This document shows, piece after piece, positions 1 to 6,293 of a DNA stretch of 6,765 bases. Made by a program: the position numbers and the translations under genes. This DNA is from Marinagarivorans sp. UBA5870 (GTDB taxonomy: Bacteria; Pseudomonadota; Gammaproteobacteria; Pseudomonadales; Cellvibrionaceae): the NCBI GenBank assembly GCA_002432555.1, contig DJFO01000213.1, positions 4,969 to 11,733 on the forward strand, given 5' to 3'. Under the pieces are notes generated by a model. The model worked only from the letters and a program-made list of their open reading frames with translations. It was not told where the DNA came from and searched no databases. Every line of letters starts with the position of its first letter. Positions within the stretch are counted from its first letter, which is position 1.

Positions 1-759
1 CAGGACACCAGCGCCTATGGCGTCGACCTCAAATACCGCACCGGCTTCTGGCAGGGGCGGCCTGTAAAAACCAAAATGTACGATCTGTGTGAGGCGCTGA
101 GCGAGCTGGGCGCGTGGGTGCGCCTGCACTATGTTTATCCCTACCCGCACGTGGATGACATTATTCCCCTGATGGCCGACGGAAAAGTGTTGCCCTATCT
201 GGATATACCGTTCCAGCACGCAAGCCCGACCATATTGAAAAACATGCGCCGGCCGGCGCACCAGGAAAAAACGCTTGAGCGCATTTGGCGCTGGCGGGAA
301 ATTTGCCCGGAAATTACCTTGCGCTCGACCTTCATCGTCGGTTTTCCCGGCGAAACCGAAGAGGATTTCAATCATCTGCTGAATTGGTTGGACGAAGCCC
401 AGTTGGATCGCGTCGGTTGTTTTGAATATTCCCCCGTCACCGGCGCCGCCGCCAATGATCTGCCCAATCCGGTACCGGATGAAGTGAAAAAAGAGCGTTG
501 GGAGCGCTTCATGGAAAAACAACAGGCGATCTCCGCGGCGAAATTGCAGAATAAAATCGGCTGGGAAATGGACGTGCTGGTCGACCATGTTGAAGACGGT
601 ATCGCCACCGCCCGCAGTTATGCCGATGCGCCGGAAATCGACGGGGTTGTGACAATAGAGGGAGATTACGGTTTGCGTCCGGGTGATTTGGTGCCGGTGG
701 TGATCGAAGCGGCCGACGATTACGACCTGTGGGCGACCCCGCTGCAAGAGGGTGAATAA
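1..759 (+). CDS. rimO: Ribosomal protein S12 methylthiotransferase RimO, 3' part (5' end outside window)
   Basis: RimO is a cytoplasmic radical-SAM enzyme that adds a methylthio group to the conserved aspartate of ribosomal protein S12, using S-adenosylmethionine and two iron-sulfur clusters. The reading frame is open from the first base, so the N-terminal MTTase domain and the CxxxCxxC cluster motif lie upstream of the window. Visible here are the family block QDTSAYGVD at the very start, [11 protein letters not shown] (window residues 65-75), [16 protein letters not shown] (108-123) and YSPVTGA. A C-terminal TRAM domain runs from about residue 187 to 249 and includes DAPEIDG and RPGDLVPV. 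The 252 residues seen correspond to the C-terminal part of a protein of about 440 residues in E. coli. The DAPEIDG TRAM signature and the Asp-rich end favour RimO over its paralogue MiaB. The gene ends with TAA and faces an opposing gene 51 bp away. Identity rests on recalled family motifs, and I see no frameshift. Confidence 0.95.
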   Translation, partial: QDTSAYGVDLKYRTGFWQGRPVKTKMYDLCEALSELGAWVRLHYVYPYPHVDDIIPLMADGKVLPYLDIPFQHASPTILKNMRRPAHQEKTLERIWRWREICPEITLRSTFIVGFPGETEEDFNHLLNWLDEAQLDRVGCFEYSPVTGAAANDLPNPVPDEVKKERWERFMEKQQAISAAKLQNKIGWEMDVLVDHVEDGIATARSYADAPEIDGVVTIEGDYGLRPGDLVPVVIEAADDYDLWATPLQEGE

Positions 760-770
760 TTTACCCGAAA

Positions 771-795
771 GGCGGACGGCCAAAGGCGATCCGCC
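771..795. terminator. Stem-loop between convergent genes, probable bidirectional terminator
   Basis: GGCGGA (771-776) pairs perfectly with TCCGCC (790-795). Inside it, GCC (779-781) pairs with GGC (785-787) around an AAA loop, leaving a symmetric 2x2 internal loop. The hairpin sits between the rimO stop at 759 and the stop of the opposing gene at 811, where a shared terminator is expected. The T-tract is poor on both sides: TTT after the arm on the - strand, and no T-run on the + strand. Termination is therefore inferred mainly from position and stem stability. Confidence 0.5.
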
Positions 796-810
796 GATAT
801 TAGTCTGCCC

Positions 811-1383
811 TTATTGATACAGCGCCTTGGAGTAAACTCGCGCCTTGCGCACGCCGAGGTGATGCAGTACCTGCATAAGTTCCACAAAACTGCGCACGTC
901 GGCTGACCCGAAATCCACGGTGAAATGGCAGAAGTCCTGCACTTTTTGCGGGAAGCTGAGGCCGTGCACGCAACCGGTAAGGCCGTATTCATTGCCGCGC
1001 TTGAAATCGTGCAGCCAGTAATAGGCCCATTTCTGCAACAGGGGCGCGCGCACGTCAAAAGCTGAACATTCGATGTCCACTTCGTTCCAGACAAACGGCT
1101 CGAGCGAAATTTTCATCTGATTGTTGAGCGATAATTTGGTCGGGCGAAAATAAATATTATCGTCGGGCTGGAATTCGGTGAAATCGGTATAGGAACGAGA
1201 GTTGCTCGACATGTCCACTCGGTGCAAATGAAATACCGGTGGCTGGGGGTCCAGGCCTTCGAGTTCGATCATGGCCTCACTGAGTGTTTTGTTGAAAGTT
1301 TGGTTGTAGATTGCGATCTCTTTGCAAAGGCCGATCAGGTAGTGATCGCGGATGCGGCCGATAAAACGCTGAATTTCCGTCAT
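811..1383 (-). CDS. Hypothetical protein, 190 aa, unrecognised family
   Basis: I do not recognise this protein and assign no function. The ATG at 1383 has a Shine-Dalgarno AGGA (plus-strand 1390-1393) six bases upstream, which supports the start. The stop is TAA at 811. The sequence reads as a natural soluble protein, with no signal peptide or membrane segment. The N-terminal 45 residues look helical. The middle, about residues 48-110, alternates polar and hydrophobic residues as beta strands do. An aromatic-rich stretch follows at about 97-124 (FVWNE, KWAYYWLHDF), and the C-terminus (about 160-190) again looks helical and basic. Four cysteines (20, 106, 138, 152) are scattered and do not form a metal-binding CxxC pattern. 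It is the last of three same-strand small genes, 78 bp after its upstream neighbour, and converges on rimO. It may be co-transcribed with them, but no terminator or promoter between them is convincing. Confidence 0.85.
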   Translation of the reverse strand: MTEIQRFIGRIRDHYLIGLCKEIAIYNQTFNKTLSEAMIELEGLDPQPPVFHLHRVDMSSNSRSYTDFTEFQPDDNIYFRPTKLSLNNQMKISLEPFVWNEVDIECSAFDVRAPLLQKWAYYWLHDFKRGNEYGLTGCVHGLSFPQKVQDFCHFTVDFGSADVRSFVELMQVLHHLGVRKARVYSKALYQ

Positions 1384-1408
1384 GAGCAGTCCTAAAAACG
1401 TTGGTCTT

Positions 1409-1423
1409 GGGCGACTAGCGCCC
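1409..1423. other. Small GC-rich hairpin between two hypothetical genes
   Basis: GGGCG (1409-1413) and CGCCC (1419-1423) form a perfect 5-bp stem with a 5-base loop in the 78-bp gap between the 97-aa and 190-aa genes. On the - strand a run of five T (plus-strand A-run 1394-1398) follows only about ten bases after the stem, too far for a standard intrinsic terminator. It could be a weak attenuator, an mRNA processing site, or nothing. Confidence 0.25.
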
Positions 1424-1461
1424 GATGTTCATAAATCAATGCCAAAAATCCCGGCGTCTTT

Positions 1462-1755
1462 TTAGTGCCGGCGATGGGTGACATAGGCGTTCACGCGCGC
1501 CGAGGGGTCGGGGAGCAGCTCCTTTTCCGGCAGGGTCAAGGCGCGCATAATATTCAGTAGCAGAGTTTTTGCCGCGACTTTGGAGTTAATCCGCCTTTGT
1601 AAATCGGCAACGTAGTAACGCAGCGAAAAAGTGGGAGTGTCGGCATATTTCTGTTCCCAAAGATGGATTGCTTCATTCAGTTCCGAGTCGCGCAGCAAGG
1701 GCTGAAGGCCGGTGAATAGGGCGCGTTTTTTGTGAATCAAGCCGATGGTACTCAT
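1462..1755 (-). CDS. Hypothetical protein, 97 aa, small basic protein
   Basis: I do not recognise this protein. The start is well supported: a strong Shine-Dalgarno AAGGAG (plus-strand 1761-1766) lies five bases before the ATG at 1755. The stop is TAA at 1462. The protein is basic, with about 15 Lys/Arg against 9 Asp/Glu, and ends in HRRH. It looks largely helical: an N-terminal segment with KKRALF, an amphipathic stretch LNEAIHLWEQKY (26-37), and a hydrophobic helix AAKTLLLNIMRALTLP (61-76). There is no signal peptide, transmembrane segment or metal motif. The helical character and positive charge would suit nucleic-acid or protein binding, but nothing shows this directly. It lies between two other unassigned genes with gaps of 80 bp upstream and 78 bp downstream, which suggests a common transcription unit. 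Confidence 0.82.
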   Translation of the reverse strand: MSTIGLIHKKRALFTGLQPLLRDSELNEAIHLWEQKYADTPTFSLRYYVADLQRRINSKVAAKTLLLNIMRALTLPEKELLPDPSARVNAYVTHRRH

Positions 1756-1835
1756 AAAATCTCCTTCGATTCGAATATGTTTTGACTGGGCTTGCAGCTG
1801 CCGCTTGTTACAGGTGTGGCCGGTACTTTGCCAGG

Positions 1836-2183
1836 TCAGCTGGAAACCTGGACGACCTGGCCGCGATAAATCACGGCTTTTTCTTTTATTTGTGGCGTAT
1901 CCGGATTGCGCGGGTCCGGCGCGGCTTCGCGACCGCGATAAACCCGCCGATTTTGACTGGAGAGCGCAGGATTTTCTTGCAATAGGGCGACCCAGGTTGG
2001 GCCGGCCAAGGACATGAGTAAGCGGATGTGATCGCGCAGCGCTTTTTCATCAAATTGCCAATAGAGCTCGACCATAAAATCCAATAACCTCGGATCGGCC
2101 AATTTGATCTGAGCGCGGATGTGGTCGGGCGCGACTTTCCGAATTTGGAAAACCTGATCGATCATGGGTTTGGTGTACAACAT
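1836..2183 (-). CDS. Hypothetical protein, 115 aa, with two YRG motifs in the C-terminal tail
   Basis: The function is unknown. The ATG at 2183 has only a weak purine-rich site, AGAGAA (plus-strand 2193-2198), nine bases upstream. The next in-frame Met (residue 7) has none, so the first start is preferred. Residues 1-70 look helical and mixed, including LLDFMVELYWQFDEKAL (33-49) and a hydrophobic LLMSLAGPTWVALLQ. The tail from about 71 is Pro/Asn/Arg-rich and probably disordered. It carries the motif (V/I)YRG(R/Q) twice, with YRG at 82-84 and 106-108, exactly 24 residues apart. Paired YRG motifs recall the small cyanobacterial DUF4278-type proteins, but this is only a resemblance of a tripeptide. 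It is the first gene of the three-gene - strand unit. Frames on the opposite strand at 1745-2017 give unnatural protein and are shadows. Confidence 0.75.
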   Translation of the reverse strand: MLYTKPMIDQVFQIRKVAPDHIRAQIKLADPRLLDFMVELYWQFDEKALRDHIRLLMSLAGPTWVALLQENPALSSQNRRVYRGREAAPDPRNPDTPQIKEKAVIYRGQVVQVSS

Positions 2184-2212
2184 GAGAACAAATTCTCTAA
2201 TCTTCGATTAGA
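2184..2212 (-). promoter_or_regulatory. Palindrome overlapping a possible -10, plus a second one covering the ribosome binding site of the 115-aa gene
   Basis: TCTAATC (2196-2202) and GATTAGA (2206-2212) form a perfect 7-bp inverted repeat with a 3-base spacer. On the - strand this begins with TCTAAT, five of six matches to the -10 consensus, with a poor -35 (TTTCCT) at 17 bp. Immediately next to the ATG, GAGAA and TTCTC (2184-2188 and 2193-2197) form a second inverted repeat that in mRNA would pair the purine-rich ribosome binding site with the bases touching the start codon. The arrangement suggests an operator, or translational control, of the downstream gene. The pairing is seen directly and the function is inferred. 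Confidence 0.4.
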
Positions 2213-2318
2213 TTCGGGTTCCTGGTGCGAGGAAAAATGTCGCAGCGATGAATCGTCGTCGTTCCTTGGGGGTAGTGCAGCCGCAGGCGAAAGTTAGCCC
2301 CTGTTTCAGCCGGCTTAA

Positions 2319-2390
2319 ATGGCCGGTTCGGCTAAAATGACCGGTTCGGCTAAAATGACCGGTTCGGCTAAAATGACCGGTTGAGCTAAA
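2319..2390. repeat. Four tandem 18-bp repeats
   Basis: Four head-to-tail copies with an exact 18-bp period occur at 2319-2336, 2337-2354, 2355-2372 and 2373-2390. Copies 2 and 3 are identical (ATGACCGGTTCGGCTAAA). Copy 1 has one substitution (ATGGCC) and copy 4 has two (GAGC for CGGC). A fifth, decayed copy may start at 2391 (GTGGCCGTTTG). Each unit contains a short CCG-GTT-CGG inverted repeat. The unit length is six codons, so on the + strand the array reads as MTGSAK repeats for 21 codons after an in-frame stop, but with no ribosome binding site. It is most likely a minisatellite-like (VNTR) array or a set of protein-binding sites. Confidence 0.9.
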
Positions 2391-2392
2391 GT

Positions 2393-2418
2393 GGCCGTTT
2401 GATGCGGCCGTTTAATGC
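2393..2418. repeat. Two adjacent 13-bp direct repeats
   Basis: GGCCGTTTGATGC (2393-2405) is directly followed by GGCCGTTTAATGC (2406-2418), with one mismatch. The unit begins like the neighbouring 18-bp repeats (GGCCG), so it may be a decayed continuation of that array or a separate slippage duplication. Confidence 0.8.
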
Positions 2419-2428
2419 AGCTGACTGG

Positions 2429-2449
2429 ACCACCGGTTAACCGGTTGGT
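2429..2449. repeat. ACCGGTT-based palindrome
   Basis: ACCGGTTAACCGGT (2432-2445) is a perfect 14-bp palindrome. With one bulged T (2446), the flanking ACC (2429-2431) and GGT (2447-2449) extend it. Its half-site ACCGGTT is the same heptamer found in copies 2-4 of the adjacent 18-bp array, which points to one recognition sequence or a common origin. It could be a dimeric regulator's operator. Confidence 0.7.
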
Positions 2450-2476
2450 TAGATGGCCAGATGCACTCGGCGAATG

Positions 2477-2554
2477 AAGCCGACGAAAAATGCCCGGTGG
2501 TGCCCGTAGGGCGGTGGTCGGCTTAGCGGCCCGAATAAAGCGAAGGTTATTAGG
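2477..2554. repeat. REP-like imperfect palindromic region
   Basis: AAGCCGAC (2477-2484) and GTCGGCTT (2517-2524) are a perfect 8-bp inverted repeat. They enclose GCCC-GTA-GGGC (2502-2512), whose GGGC can alternatively pair with an upstream GCCC (2492-2495). A second imperfect stem follows: CC-G-AATAA (2531-2538) with TTATT-A-GG (2547-2554). The core GCCCGTAGGGCGG and the purine-rich AGCGAAG loop resemble dispersed palindromic (REP-type) elements common in proteobacterial spacers. Only one copy is in the window, so a dispersed repeat family cannot be shown here. Confidence 0.4.
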
Positions 2555-2570
2555 CAATTATTACACCAAT

Positions 2571-2589
2571 ACAAACGTTAAACGTTTGT
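2571..2589. promoter_or_regulatory. 19-bp near-perfect palindrome, operator-like
   Basis: ACAAACGTT (2571-2579) and AACGTTTGT (2581-2589) are exact reverse complements separated by a single A. AT-rich palindromes of this length with a one-base centre are typical of sites for dimeric helix-turn-helix repressors. It lies 158 bp before the dnaE start and about 110 bp downstream of the left-facing promoter, so it could act on either unit, or form an RNA hairpin in the left-going transcript. No regulator is identified. Confidence 0.45.
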
Positions 2590-2590
2590 T

Positions 2591-2624
2591 GGGGATTCGA
2601 CCGATATTGGTTAAGATTCTCCCC
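2591..2624. other. GGGGA/TCCCC stem-loop
   Basis: GGGGA (2591-2595) pairs with TCCCC (2620-2624). Within the loop, GACC (2599-2602) can pair with GGTT (2609-2612), including one G-U pair, around GATATT. It directly abuts the 19-bp palindrome, giving two stacked hairpins in any transcript crossing the spacer. No T-run follows on either strand, so it is not an intrinsic terminator. Confidence 0.45.
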
Positions 2625-2699
2625 GAAATAACCTTGAATGAAGCGCTTTTGCTTGTTGCTTGTGCCCCGTAATGGGGTGGCCTGCTCAGTAAGGGGGCG

Positions 2700-2728
2700 A
2701 TTATAGCAAAAAAAACGGAGCGTGCTAA
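2700..2728 (-). promoter_or_regulatory. Sigma70-type extended -10 promoter facing away from dnaE
   Basis: On the - strand, TATAAT (2705-2700) is a perfect -10 hexamer preceded by TGC, making a full extended -10. Exactly 17 bp upstream is TTAGCA (2728-2723), matching the -35 consensus at four of six positions. The spacer contains a run of eight T. Predicted transcription starts near 2693 and runs left through the structured spacer toward the three hypothetical genes, giving a leader of about 510 bases to the first ATG. The promoter ends only about 20 bp before the dnaE start codon, so polymerase bound here could interfere with dnaE transcription. Confidence 0.55.
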
Positions 2729-2747
2729 AAATAATGCAGGTCGTTAT

Positions 2748-5700
2748 ATGAGTCCAAATTTTGTCCATCTGCGGGTGCGGACCGAGTTTTCCCTGGTCGA
2801 TAGCATCATTCGCATCAAGAGCCTGGTGAAAAGGCTGCAGCAGTTGCAGATGCCCGCCTGCGGCGTGACCGATCTCACCAATTATTTTGGCCTGATCAAG
2901 TTTTATAAGGCGGCGCAGGGTGCCGGCATCAAACCCATCAGCGGTTGTGACTTCTATATTCGCGCTGCCGGCGAGGACGCTGCCACCCATCTCATCACCT
3001 TGTTCGCTCAAAACAACACGGGCTATAAGAACATCGTCCAGCTCATTTCTCTGGCGTATCAGAAGGGCCAATATCTTGGGCAAGCGTTCATCCGGCGGGA
3101 ATGGCTGACCGCGCACAGTGAGGGTGTGATCGCCATGTCCGGTGCCCGCGCGGGCGATATCGGCAAAGCGTTGATTGCCGACAAGTTGGACCAGGCTGAG
3201 GCTTTGGCACGCGCCTGGATGGCCGACTTTCCCGATCGGTTTTATATCGAGCTGCAGCGCACCGGCCGCGAAAATGAGGGCATTTATATCGAACGCGCGG
3301 TTGAGCTGGCGGACAAGCTCGAGTGTCCCGTTGTGGCCACCAACGACGTGCGGTTTCTCGATGCCGATCAGTTTGAAGTGCACGAGGCAAGGGTTTGTAT
3401 CGGCGAAGGGCGCACCTTGGATGACCCGCGCCGGGAGCGCCGGTACAGCGATGAGCAATATCTGCGTTCCATTGAGGAAATGGAGGAACTCTTTAGCGAC
3501 ATTCCCGAGGCACTGGCCAATTCCGTGGAAATTGCCAAGCGCTGTACTCTGGATATCCAGCTTGGCAAATATTTCCTGCCCGAGTATCCCATCCCTGAGG
3601 GTTTAACCGAGAACGCGTTCTTCGAAAAAGTCTGCCTCGAAGGGTTGGAGTGGCGGCTTGCGCGCATTCTCGACCCGGCGGCGACGGATTACACCGCGCG
3701 ACGCGAGGTCTACGAAGACCGGTTGAAGTTCGAGCTGCAGATCATTATCCAAATGGGCTTTGCCGGTTATTTTTTGATCGTAATGGACTTTATTCGGTGG
3801 GCCAAGGATCAGGGGATCCCGGTCGGACCGGGGCGGGGCTCGGGCGCGGGGTCGCTGGTGGCCTACGCCCTCAAGATCACCGACCTGGATCCCCTGCAAT
3901 ACGATTTGCTGTTCGAGCGATTCCTCAATCCTGAGCGGGTTTCCATGCCCGACTTCGATATAGATTTTTGCATGGATAACCGCGACCGGGTGATCGCCTA
4001 CGTCGCTGATACCTATGGGCGCAGCGCCGTCAGCCAGATCATCACTTTCGGCACCATGGCCGCCAAGGCGGTGGTGCGCGACGTGGCGCGGGTACAGGGA
4101 AAATCCTACGGGCTCGCCGATAAGTTATCGAAAATGATTCCGGCCACGCCGGGCATGACGCTGGAAGCGGCCTTGGAGCAGGAGGCGCCGCTGCAGGAGT
4201 TTCTGCAGAATGACGCCGACGCCCAGGAGATCTGGGACATGGCGCTGCAGCTGGAAGGCATTACCCGCAACGTGGGTAAACACGCCGGGGGCGTGGTCAT
4301 TGCACCGACCTGCCTCACGGATTTTGCGCCTTTGTACTGCGACGAAACCGGCGGCAGTCTGGTCACCCAATTCGATAAAAATGACGTGGAGGAAGCCGGT
4401 CTCGTCAAATTCGACTTCCTCGGCTTGCGCACCCTCACCATCATCGATTGGGCGCGCTTAATGATCGATCGACAGCGCGCGAAAAAAGGGGAGCCTGGGC
4501 TGGATATCACGGCGATCCCGCTGGACGATGTGCCGACGTTCAAGCTGTTGAAGCGCGCGGAAACGACCGCGGTGTTCCAGTTGGAATCCCGCGGCATGAA
4601 AGATCTGATCAAGCGCTTGCAGCCGGATAATATCGAAGACCTCATCGCCTTGGTGGCGCTATTTCGACCTGGCCCGCTGGAGTCGGGCATGGTGGATGAC
4701 TTTATCAACCGCAAACACGGCCGCGCTCAAGTGGCCTACCCCGATGCCAAGTTCCAACATGCCAGTTTAAAGCCGGTGCTTGAACCGACCTACGGCGTGA
4801 TCGTTTACCAGGAACAGGTTATGCAGATCGCGCAGGTGCTCGCGGGTTACACACTCGGCGGCGCCGACATGTTGCGGCGGGCCATGGGCAAGAAAAAGCC
4901 CGAGGAAATGGCCAAGCAGCGGGCGGTGTTCGAAGAGGGAGCAAAAAAGCAGGGTATCGATCCGGAGCTGGCGATTCGCATTTTTGATCTGGTGGAAAAA
5001 TTCGCCGGCTACGGCTTCAATAAATCCCACTCTGCCGCATACGCCCTGGTCTCCTACCAGACCGCCTGGTTGAAGGCCCATTATCCAGCGCAGTTCATGG
5101 CGGCGACTATGTCGTCGGATATGGATAAAACGGACAAGGTGGTCACCTTCATCGAGGAGGTCCGGCACATGGGCCTGACCCTCCTGCCGCCGGACGTCAA
5201 CCACGGTGAATTCCAATTTACCGTCGATGGCGAGAACAACATTATTTACGGCTTGGGTGCAATTAAAGGTTTAGGTGAGGGCCCAATCGAAAATATCATC
5301 AACGCCCGCAAGAGCGGCCCCTTTACTGACCTCTTCGATTTTTGCGCGAAAGTCGATCCGCGCAAAGTCAACAAACGCGCCCTAGAGGCGCTGGTGCGCA
5401 GCGGCGCCCTGGATCGCTTAGGGCCGGGCGTCGATGTGGATTACGATCGCGCAGTCATGTGGTGCGCCCTGGTGGAAGCGGTAAAAACCGCCGAGCAGAG
5501 CGCGGCCAATTTTAACGCTGGCATGGTCGACTTGTTCGGCGGCGCCGCTGTCGATGGCGCGGCCGACCGGGATGTCTACGCGGATTTTCGGCGCGTGCGG
5601 CGCTGGAGCATCAAAGAACGCCTCAACGGCGAGAAGGAAACCCTCGGGTTATATCTTACCGGGCATCCCATCGAGGAATTTCAGGATGAGATGAAACACC

Positions 5701-6260
5701 TGGTGTCCTGCCGAATCGCCGATCTCAAGCCCGACAAAAATCGGCAGACGGTGGCGGGTCTGGTGGTTGCCTTCCGCGTGATGAAAACCAAGCGGGGGGA
5801 CAGCATGGCCTTTGTCACGCTCGACGATCGCAGCGGACGAATCGAGGTGGCGCTGTTTGCGGACACTTACAGCACTTACCGCGAAAAACTCAGCAAGGAC
5901 GCCATGTTGGTAATCGATGGGGTCATCAGCTATGACGACTACAGCGGCGGACTAAAAATGCGCGCCGACAGCTTGTTGGACCTGGCGGAGGCGCGCCTGG
6001 CGAAAATTGAGGCGATCAATATCCACTGGCGGCAGACGGAATTAGCGCCCGACAGTGTGCAGCGCCTCAAGGATGCCTTGGCCCGACACAACCAGGGTGG
6101 CTGCGCGGTGGCGGTGCAATATGAGCGCGGCGATTGCGCGGCGCAATTGCGTTTTGGCCCCAGCTGGCGGGTCAAACCGAGCGATGACCTTCTTACGCAG
6201 CTGCGCGGCCTTTACGGCCAGGACAAGGTCAAGTTGGTCTATCGCCAGACCGGCGGGTAG
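2748..6260 (+). CDS. dnaE: DNA polymerase III alpha subunit (replicative polymerase)
   Basis: This is the catalytic subunit of the replicative polymerase holoenzyme, acting with DnaQ (proofreading), the beta clamp and tau. The complete protein is 1170 aa, against 1160 in E. coli. The ATG has AGG seven bases upstream, and the N-terminus ([14 protein letters not shown]) aligns with the family start. Domain order: PHP (about 1-275); polymerase palm and fingers, with GPGRGSG at 360-366, catalytic Asp402 and Asp404 in PDFDIDF, and the third Asp556 in [16 protein letters not shown] and [18 protein letters not shown] in the fingers; a helix-hairpin-helix region (about 832-895, [13 protein letters not shown]); a beta-binding segment MVDLF at 926-930; an OB fold (about 1000-1080); and the C-terminal tau-binding domain ending [16 protein letters not shown] metal ligands are degenerate (R9, R11 where active PHP domains have His), as expected where DnaQ proofreads. 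No frameshift is seen. accA follows after 101 bp. Confidence 0.98.
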   Translation: MSPNFVHLRVRTEFSLVDSIIRIKSLVKRLQQLQMPACGVTDLTNYFGLIKFYKAAQGAGIKPISGCDFYIRAAGEDAATHLITLFAQNNTGYKNIVQLISLAYQKGQYLGQAFIRREWLTAHSEGVIAMSGARAGDIGKALIADKLDQAEALARAWMADFPDRFYIELQRTGRENEGIYIERAVELADKLECPVVATNDVRFLDADQFEVHEARVCIGEGRTLDDPRRERRYSDEQYLRSIEEMEELFSDIPEALANSVEIAKRCTLDIQLGKYFLPEYPIPEGLTENAFFEKVCLEGLEWRLARILDPAATDYTARREVYEDRLKFELQIIIQMGFAGYFLIVMDFIRWAKDQGIPVGPGRGSGAGSLVAYALKITDLDPLQYDLLFERFLNPERVSMPDFDIDFCMDNRDRVIAYVADTYGRSAVSQIITFGTMAAKAVVRDVARVQGKSYGLADKLSKMIPATPGMTLEAALEQEAPLQEFLQNDADAQEIWDMALQLEGITRNVGKHAGGVVIAPTCLTDFAPLYCDETGGSLVTQFDKNDVEEAGLVKFDFLGLRTLTIIDWARLMIDRQRAKKGEPGLDITAIPLDDVPTFKLLKRAETTAVFQLESRGMKDLIKRLQPDNIEDLIALVALFRPGPLESGMVDDFINRKHGRAQVAYPDAKFQHASLKPVLEPTYGVIVYQEQVMQIAQVLAGYTLGGADMLRRAMGKKKPEEMAKQRAVFEEGAKKQGIDPELAIRIFDLVEKFAGYGFNKSHSAAYALVSYQTAWLKAHYPAQFMAATMSSDMDKTDKVVTFIEEVRHMGLTLLPPDVNHGEFQFTVDGENNIIYGLGAIKGLGEGPIENIINARKSGPFTDLFDFCAKVDPRKVNKRALEALVRSGALDRLGPGVDVDYDRAVMWCALVEAVKTAEQSAANFNAGMVDLFGGAAVDGAADRDVYADFRRVRRWSIKERLNGEKETLGLYLTGHPIEEFQDEMKHLVSCRIADLKPDKNRQTVAGLVVAFRVMKTKRGDSMAFVTLDDRSGRIEVALFADTYSTYREKLSKDAMLVIDGVISYDDYSGGLKMRADSLLDLAEARLAKIEAINIHWRQTELAPDSVQRLKDALARHNQGGCAVAVQYERGDCAAQLRFGPSWRVKPSDDLLTQLRGLYGQDKVKLVYRQTGG

Positions 6261-6264
6261 TTCG

Positions 6265-6293
6265 TGAAGAATGGTCGCAGATAGTGCTAAACT
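6265..6293 (+). promoter_or_regulatory. Possible weak accA promoter overlapping the terminator loop
   Basis: TGCTAAACT (6285-6293, counting the TG at 6285-6286) resembles an extended -10: TG, one base, then TAAACT with four of six consensus matches. The expected -35 position (6265-6270, TGAAGA) is poor. A start near 6300 would give a leader of about 60 bases to accA and would leave out the terminator's left arm. It is proposed because accA needs a promoter if the terminator works; the sequence match alone is weak. Confidence 0.25.

Larger units (their letters stand above)
2184..2747. other. 564-bp structured intergenic region between divergent hypothetical gene and dnaE
   Basis: No convincing gene is seen here on either strand. 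The open frames present (2315-2557 on - and 2490-2672 on +) lack ribosome binding sites and have unnatural composition. Instead the region holds a series of repeats and inverted repeats, listed separately, and at its dnaE end a strong-looking promoter facing left. It separates two units transcribed in opposite directions, so it must contain the promoters for both. A clear sigma70 promoter for dnaE itself was not found. The CCCC/GGGG hairpin at 2665-2677 can alternatively pair its GCCCC (2664-2668) with GGGGC (2694-2698). TTGCTTG is duplicated in tandem at 2649-2662. Confidence 0.7.

Noticed and set aside
720..1094. Open frame of 124 aa on the - strand
   Set aside because: It overlaps both the rimO end and the better-supported 190-aa gene in another frame. 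Its composition is Cys/Arg-rich and unnatural.
1745..2017. Open frame of 90 aa on the + strand
   Set aside because: It is antisense to the 115-aa gene, has an Arg/Pro/Cys-rich shadow-like composition, and lacks a credible ribosome binding site.
2319..2390. CRISPR array
   Set aside because: The repeats are directly adjacent with no unique spacers, are only 18 bp long, and no cas genes are present.
2315..2557. 80-aa frame on the - strand ending in AEPVIL repeats encoded by the 18-bp array
   Set aside because: It starts at TTG directly after two stop codons with no ribosome binding site. The repeat peptide simply follows from an 18-bp period being six codons. Ribosome profiling would be needed to revive it.
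2448..2583. Integron attC site
   Set aside because: GTTRRRY matches occur (GTTAGAT at 2448, GTTAAAC at 2577), but no RYYYAAC partner lies at the right distance and orientation, and there is no integrase.
2593..2602. tRNA T-arm-like sequence GGTCGAATCC on the - strand
   Set aside because: One base is missing from the T-loop consensus, and no acceptor, D or anticodon arms can be built around it.
2490..2672. 60-aa frame on the + strand in the spacer
   Set aside because: It has no ribosome binding site and runs through palindromes and hairpins. Nothing suggests a real protein.
2550..3458. Open frame of 302 aa on the - strand overlapping the start of dnaE
   Set aside because: It is antisense to strongly conserved dnaE codons, so its openness follows from dnaE codon bias. 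It has no ribosome binding site or recognisable motif.
4106..4714. Open frame of 202 aa on the - strand inside dnaE
   Set aside because: It is antisense to the catalytic core of dnaE and its composition is Ser/Arg-rich, as for shadow frames.
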